Assembly: GCA_963763085.1 (NCBI GenBank)
Contig: CAVXNB010000008.1
Location: 434,001 to 498,000, forward strand
DNA length: 64,000 nucleotides
Direction of reading: 5' to 3'
Source: CAVXNB01 sp963763085
GTDB taxonomy: Bacteria; Actinomycetota; Acidimicrobiia; Acidimicrobiales; Bog-793
Both the position numbers and the translations under genes were made by a program. The notes below the pieces were generated by a model that had not been told where the DNA came from, made no database searches, and worked only from the letters and a program-made list of their open reading frames with translations. Of the stretch, positions 59,019-64,000 are shown one piece after another (the stretch's first letter is position 1; each line of letters opens with the position of its first letter).

Positions 59019-60662
59019 ATGGCCCCGGAACGCAAACCCCGGCTTGCCGCGCGGCGCTCGCATGTCGATACGATGCAGATGCTGATGGACGTTCTCGAGC
59101 TCATTCTCGACCGAGCGCGTACGCAGCCAGCCGCGCCGGCCGCCAAGGATGCGGCACGCGAGCTGAGCTTCGCCAAGCTCGAGGAGGCGGTTGTCAACCT
59201 TGCCGGCGGCCTCGCTCGACTCGGGGTGCACGACCAGGACCGCGTTGCACTGCATCTCACAAACTCCGTCGACTTCCTCGTGGCCGCGCTCGCCTGCATG
59301 TGGCTCGGCGCTGCGTTCGTCCCGCTCTCCCGTTCGGATCCCGCGTATCGCCTGTCGTTCATCATCGAGGACTGCGACCCCACCCTGGTGCTCACGAGCG
59401 ACTCCGACCTCAGGCCGCGGGACACCCCGGCCAACCTGTACCGGGGACGCCTCTCGATTCCCGTGAGCGACGTCGCCGGCGGGCACGAACCGCCACCGCG
59501 CGCACGCCGAGAGGATCGGCCGGCGTATTGCATCTACACCTCCGGTACGACCGGGCGCCCGAAGGGCGTCCTGATCGCTCACGACGCCTTCCTGTGCGCG
59601 GTGCTTGCCGCGGCTCGGTTGCTGGAGCTTCGGCCCGAGACCCGTGCGCTCTGCGTGTCCCCCTTCCACTTCGACGGGTCGTACGGAACGCTGTTCCCCA
59701 CGCCGGCGGCCGGAGGGTCGCTCGTGATTCCCCACCACGAGTCCCTGCTGCTCCCGAGGATGTTCTTCAAGACGATCGCCGAGGAGGGCATCACCCATAC
59801 GAGTTTCTCTCCGAGCTACTTGCGACTCCTGCTTTCCAGTCCTCTCCTGCCCGGCCTTGCCGGAAGTACTTTGCGGACGCTGGCCGTCGGCGGAGAGGCG
59901 TGTCTGGCTTCTGATGTCCAGCTGCTGTGGGCGGCCGCACCCGGCATTCGGGTATTCAACCGATACGGCCCGACGGAGGTCACGATCGCGGTCACCACCT
60001 TCGAGGTGACTCCGGAGGTCCTCGAGCGGGGACCGTTCGTGCCGATCGGCCCTCCTCACGCAGGCGTCATCTTCAGGATCCTGGACGCCGACGGAAAGGT
60101 GGTCGACCGGGCCGGCGAGGTGGGCGAGCTCTACGTGGGCGGCAACCAGCTGATGGAGGGCTACTGGAACGACCCGGATCTCACGGCGACGGTCATGCGG
60201 TCCGACTTCTCTCCCGGGGAGAGTTTGTACAAGACCGGCGACCTCGTGTACCGGGACGAGTGGGGCGACTATGTGTACGTCGACCGGGTGGATCGAGTCG
60301 TGAAGAGAAGCGCGGTCCGCATCTCTGTCGCCGAGATCGACCACACGCTGAGGGGGTTGCGCGGCGTATCGGCGGCAGTCTGCATCCCCTTCGACCGGGA
60401 TGGCCAGCTCGCCATCGCCGCCTTCGTCGTCACCGACGAACCGCTGACCGAGCTCGACGTCCGCCAGCATGCTCTGGCGCACCTCCCGCCGACGATGATC
60501 CCCGACGTCTTCAGGGTGATCGACGCCCTTCCGATGACGTCGGTCAGCAAGGTCGACGAGCGGGCGCTGCTGCGCGCGGCCGGCCTGGCTGAACTGAGGG
60601 CCTCCCCGCCGAGATGGGAGCCGATCGCGCCGGCCGGAGACCGGCAACCGAAGCTCTTCTGA
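59019..60662 (+). CDS. Stand-alone AMP-forming adenylation enzyme (amino-acid-adenylation type)
   Basis: The protein has the full ANL adenylation fold: YCIYTSGTTGRPKGVLIAH (A3), RVFNRYGPTEVTIAV (A5), GEVGELYVGGNQLMEGYW, YKTGDLVYRDEWGDYVYVDRVDRVVKRSAVRISVAEID (A7-A8) and SVSKVDERAL with the A10 lysine. This pattern is that of amino-acid activating domains of peptide synthetases. No carrier or condensation domain is fused. It would activate an unknown acid to an adenylate for transfer to a separate carrier or amine. ATG 59019 or the ATGs at 59073 and 59079 may be the start. It is convergent with the asparagine synthetase gene, with a 19-bp gap. Confidence 0.88.
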   Translation: MAPERKPRLAARRSHVDTMQMLMDVLELILDRARTQPAAPAAKDAARELSFAKLEEAVVNLAGGLARLGVHDQDRVALHLTNSVDFLVAALACMWLGAAFVPLSRSDPAYRLSFIIEDCDPTLVLTSDSDLRPRDTPANLYRGRLSIPVSDVAGGHEPPPRARREDRPAYCIYTSGTTGRPKGVLIAHDAFLCAVLAAARLLELRPETRALCVSPFHFDGSYGTLFPTPAAGGSLVIPHHESLLLPRMFFKTIAEEGITHTSFSPSYLRLLLSSPLLPGLAGSTLRTLAVGGEACLASDVQLLWAAAPGIRVFNRYGPTEVTIAVTTFEVTPEVLERGPFVPIGPPHAGVIFRILDADGKVVDRAGEVGELYVGGNQLMEGYWNDPDLTATVMRSDFSPGESLYKTGDLVYRDEWGDYVYVDRVDRVVKRSAVRISVAEIDHTLRGLRGVSAAVCIPFDRDGQLAIAAFVVTDEPLTELDVRQHALAHLPPTMIPDVFRVIDALPMTSVSKVDERALLRAAGLAELRASPPRWEPIAPAGDRQPKLF

Positions 60663-60681
60663 TCACGAGGCGCTGAAGCTG

Positions 60682-62529
60682 TCAGGGCCCCTGCGGCCAG
60701 AGATCCTTCTCGATCGTCTCCAGCGAGTCGCCGGAGAACACCGAGCGGCACCAGATCTCGGCCGACCACAGCCGGACGCCCAGCGAGCCGCGAGCAGTCG
60801 CGATGACGTCGGCGAACTCGCCGGCCGGGACACCGAACACGTCCCTGAACACGCCCCGCGAAAGGAATCGGGGGTCGGCCGCTTCCTTGATCCAGGCGCC
60901 GGCATCGAAGTCCATGCCGTAGATCTTCGGCCGGTGCGCGACCACCCACGGCAGAAGGCCTCGAGCGACGTCGCGGAGGATGCCCTTGCTCCAGGGAGTA
61001 ACCCTGGCTTCCAGCGGCAGGTTCAGCGCCAGCTCGGCGACGCGGGGATCGAGGAAGGGCACGCGTGCCTCGACGGACACCTGCATCATGTTCTTGTCCA
61101 TGCGGTTCAACAGGTGCGAGAGGGTGAAGTCGAGATCGCGCAAGAGGGCCGTCTCCATGGCGCCCCTCGGCCCGGCATGGTGCGTGTATGCGGCATCGAT
61201 CTCGGCCATGGCCGTCTCGTCGTCAATCGTCCTTTCGCCGTCAGCGCGCTTCCTCTCGAGCATCCTCCTCAAACGGTTGGCCACGCCGTGGAGAGTCGCG
61301 AGGGGGTTGCCGAGCACGACCGGCTCCAGCGTCCTTACGGCGCGTTGGCTGGGAGACAGGAAGGCGGACAACCGTTCTGTCTCCAGGCCGCTGTAGCCGG
61401 CGAACAGCTCGTCTGCGCCTTCCCCGGTGAGGAGGACCTTGACCCCGCGACGGCGGGCACGGGCGGCCATCTGCGCGATCGTGACCGAGCTGGCCGTGGC
61501 CAACGGAGCGCCGAAATGGACTGTGGACGCGGCGAGGCCACTCCTCCAGCCGGCCTTTGTGACCTCGAGCGAGTCGAGCTCGATACCCAACGCGTCAGCC
61601 ACACGCTGGGCGGCCGGACCCTCGTCGAGACCTCGGACGCCCTTGTACCTGGCCCCGAAGGCGACGAGATCGCTCTTGACTTCCACCGCAAATGCCGTGA
61701 TGAGGCTGGAGTCGACTCCTCCGGAGCACAAGGTGCCCATGGGTACGTCGCCGAGCAGGGCATCGTGCACGGCGGCGCGAAGCGTGCCCTCGAGCTCGGT
61801 CACCAGTGCCGAGCGCGGGCGGGACTGCAGCTGTCGTTGGCGTTCCGGGTCGACGTGGCTCGCCGCGGTGTCCCACACGTGGCGGGTGACCTTCGATGTG
61901 TCGAGCGCGATGTCGAGGTAACTGCCCGGCGACAGCCGGCGGATACCGGCCAGAAGCGTGGCATCTCCCGGATAGCACGACCAGTCGAGGATGCTCGCCC
62001 AACCGTCCTCGCGCGGTGCCGCCTCGATGCCGGCGGCGAGAAGTGCCGCCGGCTCGCTCGCGAACCAGAGGCCGTCGTCGGAGAACGCCAGATACAAGGG
62101 CTTGATACCGAAGCGGTCGCGCGCCAGCAACAGACGCCCTTGCGTGAGGTCCACCGCGGCGAACGCGAACTGACCGTTGAGGCGCGGAAGCACTTTGGGG
62201 CCCCATTGGGCGAGCGCATGCAGCAGCGTCTCGGTGTCCCCGCCCGAAACGAAGGAATCGTCGGCGAGCTCGCTCCGGATCGCCTTGTGGTTGAAGATCT
62301 CTCCGTTGAACGAGATCCACCAGTCCCCGCTCGGGTGGCGCATCGGCTGATGCGCTCGCTCGCTGACGTCGACGATCGCGAGGCGAGTGTGGACAAGTCC
62401 GACGTTGCCGAGGATCTCCACACCCGACCCGTCCGGACCACGGTGCAAGAGGGCGTCACGCATCGCCTCGAGCCGCTCAAGCGAAGGGCTCTCGCCGAAC
62501 GGGAGCACGCAACCGCCGATGCCGCACAT
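60682..62529 (-). CDS. asnB: Glutamine-hydrolysing asparagine synthetase
   Basis: The 615-residue protein begins MCGIGGCV, with the catalytic Cys2 of the class II glutamine amidotransferase domain. RGPDGSG, HTRLAIVD, FNGEIFNH and SGGDTETLLHAL follow. The synthetase domain has the PP-loop LCSGGVDSSLI, LLTGEGADELFAGY, and VSVEARVPFLDPRVAELALNLP. It makes asparagine, or an amide on another carboxylate in natural-product pathways. Convergence with a stand-alone adenylation enzyme makes a secondary-metabolite role worth considering. The ATG encodes the obligatory start Met before Cys. Confidence 0.93.
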   Translation of the reverse strand: MCGIGGCVLPFGESPSLERLEAMRDALLHRGPDGSGVEILGNVGLVHTRLAIVDVSERAHQPMRHPSGDWWISFNGEIFNHKAIRSELADDSFVSGGDTETLLHALAQWGPKVLPRLNGQFAFAAVDLTQGRLLLARDRFGIKPLYLAFSDDGLWFASEPAALLAAGIEAAPREDGWASILDWSCYPGDATLLAGIRRLSPGSYLDIALDTSKVTRHVWDTAASHVDPERQRQLQSRPRSALVTELEGTLRAAVHDALLGDVPMGTLCSGGVDSSLITAFAVEVKSDLVAFGARYKGVRGLDEGPAAQRVADALGIELDSLEVTKAGWRSGLAASTVHFGAPLATASSVTIAQMAARARRRGVKVLLTGEGADELFAGYSGLETERLSAFLSPSQRAVRTLEPVVLGNPLATLHGVANRLRRMLERKRADGERTIDDETAMAEIDAAYTHHAGPRGAMETALLRDLDFTLSHLLNRMDKNMMQVSVEARVPFLDPRVAELALNLPLEARVTPWSKGILRDVARGLLPWVVAHRPKIYGMDFDAGAWIKEAADPRFLSRGVFRDVFGVPAGEFADVIATARGSLGVRLWSAEIWCRSVFSGDSLETIEKDLWPQGP

Positions 62530-62587
62530 GGGTCGAGGTTAACTGACCGTCCGAGGTACTCGGAGCAGAGGCGTTAGTGTCTGCACG

Positions 62588-63382
62588 GTGGTGGACACCA
62601 GGCGCGTGGCGGTGGAGAAGCTGGACCAGAATCTGGAGCGGGGCTCTCAGGCCGTGTATCGCGTGCTGCGCATCCTGCTCTGCTGGAAAGAGCAGGACTC
62701 GACCCTGAGCTTGACCGAGATCGCCCAGCGCACGGGCATCACGCTGCCAACCGCCCACCGCATGATCAAGGCGCTCCAACGAGAGGGCTTCCTCGTTCAC
62801 GACAAGATCTCGGGGAACTACGCGCTCGGGCCCACGATCCTGGACCTGGCTCGCGTGTTGCTGCAGCGAAGCGATCAGGATGAGCTCGTCGTCACGGTCA
62901 TCCCGCATCTCGAGCGGATGCGATCCATCACCGGGGAGACTGTCGGCCTGCACATTCCCATGGGAGACCTCCGGATGTGTGTGGCAGAGCTCGTAAGCCG
63001 TCAGACGATCCGCACCGCGACAGGTGTCGGCCGGACTTTTGCGTTGCCCGGGGGCGCCTCGGGGCAGATCCTCACGGCATGGTCGCAAGAACGCCTTGAA
63101 TTGGTCGAGAAGCAGCTTGCCGCTTCGGAGCAACGACGAAAGGAGTTGCATTCCCGTCTCGCCAAGGTGAGGGAGAACCGCTACGCGATCAGCCAGGGAG
63201 AGACGATCTCCGGAGCGAGCGCGCTCGCCTTTCCGCTCTTTGGACCTAACCAGGATGTTCGGGCGGCGGTGAACATCACCGGTCCGGACAATCGCTGGAC
63301 GCGAAAGGAGATGATGGCCCACCTCCCGGCTCTGACCCAGGAGATAGACCACATCTCCGAGCAGCTCGGATACCGCGGCTAG
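62588..63382 (+). CDS. IclR-family transcriptional regulator
   Basis: The 264-residue protein has QAVYRVLRILLCWKEQDSTLSLTEIAQRTGITLPTAHRMIKALQREGFLVHD, the IclR winged helix-turn-helix. The effector domain (ERMRSITGETVGLHIPMGDLRMCVAELVSRQTIR, LPGGASGQILTAW, ENRYAISQGETISGASALAFPLFG) follows. It starts at GTG 62588, 58 bp from the divergent asparagine synthetase gene, and is convergent with the MmgE/PrpD gene. It may control either neighbour or a pathway outside the window. Confidence 0.9.
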   Translation: MVDTRRVAVEKLDQNLERGSQAVYRVLRILLCWKEQDSTLSLTEIAQRTGITLPTAHRMIKALQREGFLVHDKISGNYALGPTILDLARVLLQRSDQDELVVTVIPHLERMRSITGETVGLHIPMGDLRMCVAELVSRQTIRTATGVGRTFALPGGASGQILTAWSQERLELVEKQLAASEQRRKELHSRLAKVRENRYAISQGETISGASALAFPLFGPNQDVRAAVNITGPDNRWTRKEMMAHLPALTQEIDHISEQLGYRG

Positions 63383-63387
63383 GGCGA

Positions 63388-64000
63388 TCAGCCAGGCGAC
63401 AACAGTCCGACCAGCGCCCTCACGTCGTCTGCGTCCTCCAGGCGCTCGACGAAGCTACGCACCGCATTCGCACCCTCGCGGCCGATGCGGGGAGCCGCCA
63501 GACCTTCGAATTTCGCCTTGACGGCGGGCGAAGTCATCGGTTGGGTCGGTCCGCCGGGCCGATCCGTCGCCTCCCGGGTCAGGACACGACCGTCATCGGT
63601 CCGCACCTCGACCCGGACGGCGTAGCGCCGCTCCGGTCCGAAACCATCGATGGTCTCGTCGGCCAGGACGTCCACGTGTCGAGTCATCTCCAAGGTGGCG
63701 GGATCGCTGATGGCCGCCTCGGTGAACCGGTCCGCCGAGACATCGCCATGGACGAGCATGCAGGCCACGCCGAACGGGATGCTCATCTGGGCGGCGGTCA
63801 CGCCACTCGGCCGGTACTCCCATCCGCAGTGGACCTTCGAGTGCGAGCTGCAGTGGATCGTGACCGATCGCGCGACCGATCCGGACGCGAGCAGGTCCTC
63901 ACGAATCCGGCGTGCGACCTCGATGCTGGACTGTGCCGCAGCGCACGACGCATACGGCTTGAAGCCGATCTCGTCGGTCTCCCATCGCGAGCCGAGTCCC
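63388..64000 (-). CDS. MmgE/PrpD-family protein, N-terminus outside the window
   Basis: The reading frame is open from the window edge to a stop at 63388 (204 codons). FKPYASCAAAQSSIEVARRIRED, the SKVHCGWEYRPSGVTAAQMSIPFGVACMLVHGDV segment and DVLADETIDGF match the C-terminal half of MmgE/PrpD proteins. These are 2-methylcitrate dehydratase or related dehydratases and epimerases, such as iminodisuccinate epimerase or cis-aconitate decarboxylase. About half the usual length is visible. The stop lies 5 bp from the convergent iclR stop. Confidence 0.87.
   Translation of the reverse strand, partial: GLGSRWETDEIGFKPYASCAAAQSSIEVARRIREDLLASGSVARSVTIHCSSHSKVHCGWEYRPSGVTAAQMSIPFGVACMLVHGDVSADRFTEAAISDPATLEMTRHVDVLADETIDGFGPERRYAVRVEVRTDDGRVLTREATDRPGGPTQPMTSPAVKAKFEGLAAPRIGREGANAVRSFVERLEDADDVRALVGLLSPG

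Noticed and set aside
57714..60647. Minus-strand frame of about 977 codons
   Set aside because: It runs antisense through the adenylation enzyme and out of frame through the S53 peptidase, both of which have unambiguous domain motifs.
60934..62577. Plus-strand frame of about 547 codons
   Set aside because: Antisense to the asparagine synthetase, whose motifs are complete.

Overview
The window is high-GC bacterial chromosome with short intergenic gaps, many GTG starts, ATGA/GTGA start-stop overlaps and two apparent leaderless promoters. The tRNA genes do not encode CCA. These traits, with a leaderless mazEF-type pair, DUF2029/GT87, PIG-L, DUF3089 and split LigD-type genes, point to an actinobacterium, possibly from an environmental lineage such as Acidimicrobiia or Thermoleophilia. 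That class-level guess is inference. No plasmid or phage replication genes and no CRISPR array were seen. At least three genes (GT87 protein, cyclase/ATPase, pilin), and perhaps a fourth (GMC oxidoreductase), need a frameshift to make a full family member, so either small indel errors or real gene decay are present.

Layout. 1-5.8 kb: a truncated secreted protein; a MazE/MazF-like pair lying between a tRNA-Arg gene and a partial copy of its 3' half (a possible mini-island); a GT87-like membrane glycosyltransferase; a zinc-ribbon membrane protein; and a MarR regulator divergent from an FMN reductase with a clear operator-like palindrome. 5.8-16.5 kb, minus strand: a molybdenum/tungsten cofactor and enzyme operon running mobA-moaD fusion, aldehyde:ferredoxin oxidoreductase, NAD-type formate dehydrogenase alpha and beta, moeA, moeA-PBP fusion. 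16.5-22.1 kb: small enzymes (methyltransferase, SnoaL-like, DUF1684, MOSC, monooxygenase, two peroxiredoxin-like proteins), a tRNA-Ser and an SDR remnant. 22.2-24.7 kb: an ECF sigma/anti-sigma pair divergent from an unknown secreted protein, with three 13-bp repeats between them. 25-29.7 kb: an aldehyde dehydrogenase and a frameshifted adenylate cyclase/AAA/TPR protein. 29.8-34.5 kb, minus strand: a tightly overlapped operon iclR, 3-hydroxyisobutyrate-dehydrogenase-like, GMC oxidoreductase with fused subunit-3 domain, bicupin.

34.6-44 kb: a secreted NHL-type propeller, two secreted COG4315-repeat proteins flanking a GDT1-family transporter, ornithine carbamoyltransferase, a UBP zinc finger, a serine hydrolase, a VOC protein, a DUF5666 protein, a PIG-L deacetylase and OsmC. 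44-54 kb: a DUF2127 membrane protein, an acyl-CoA dehydrogenase, a DUF3089 lipoprotein hydrolase, then a DNA-repair block (LigD-type polymerase, PolX-like HhH-PHP protein, ATP-dependent ligase, convergent 5'-3' exonuclease) and an FtsH protease. 54-64 kb: a frameshifted type IV pilin, an orphan AAA+ ATPase, a large S53 peptidase with a beta-propeller inserted in its catalytic domain, a stand-alone adenylation enzyme convergent with an asparagine synthetase, an IclR regulator and a truncated MmgE/PrpD protein.

Most notable: the Mo/W operon with its fused cofactor genes and a Gly/Arg-rich insertion in the formate dehydrogenase; the S53-propeller insertion; the split LigD/PHP repair block; and the tRNA-flanked toxin-antitoxin unit.
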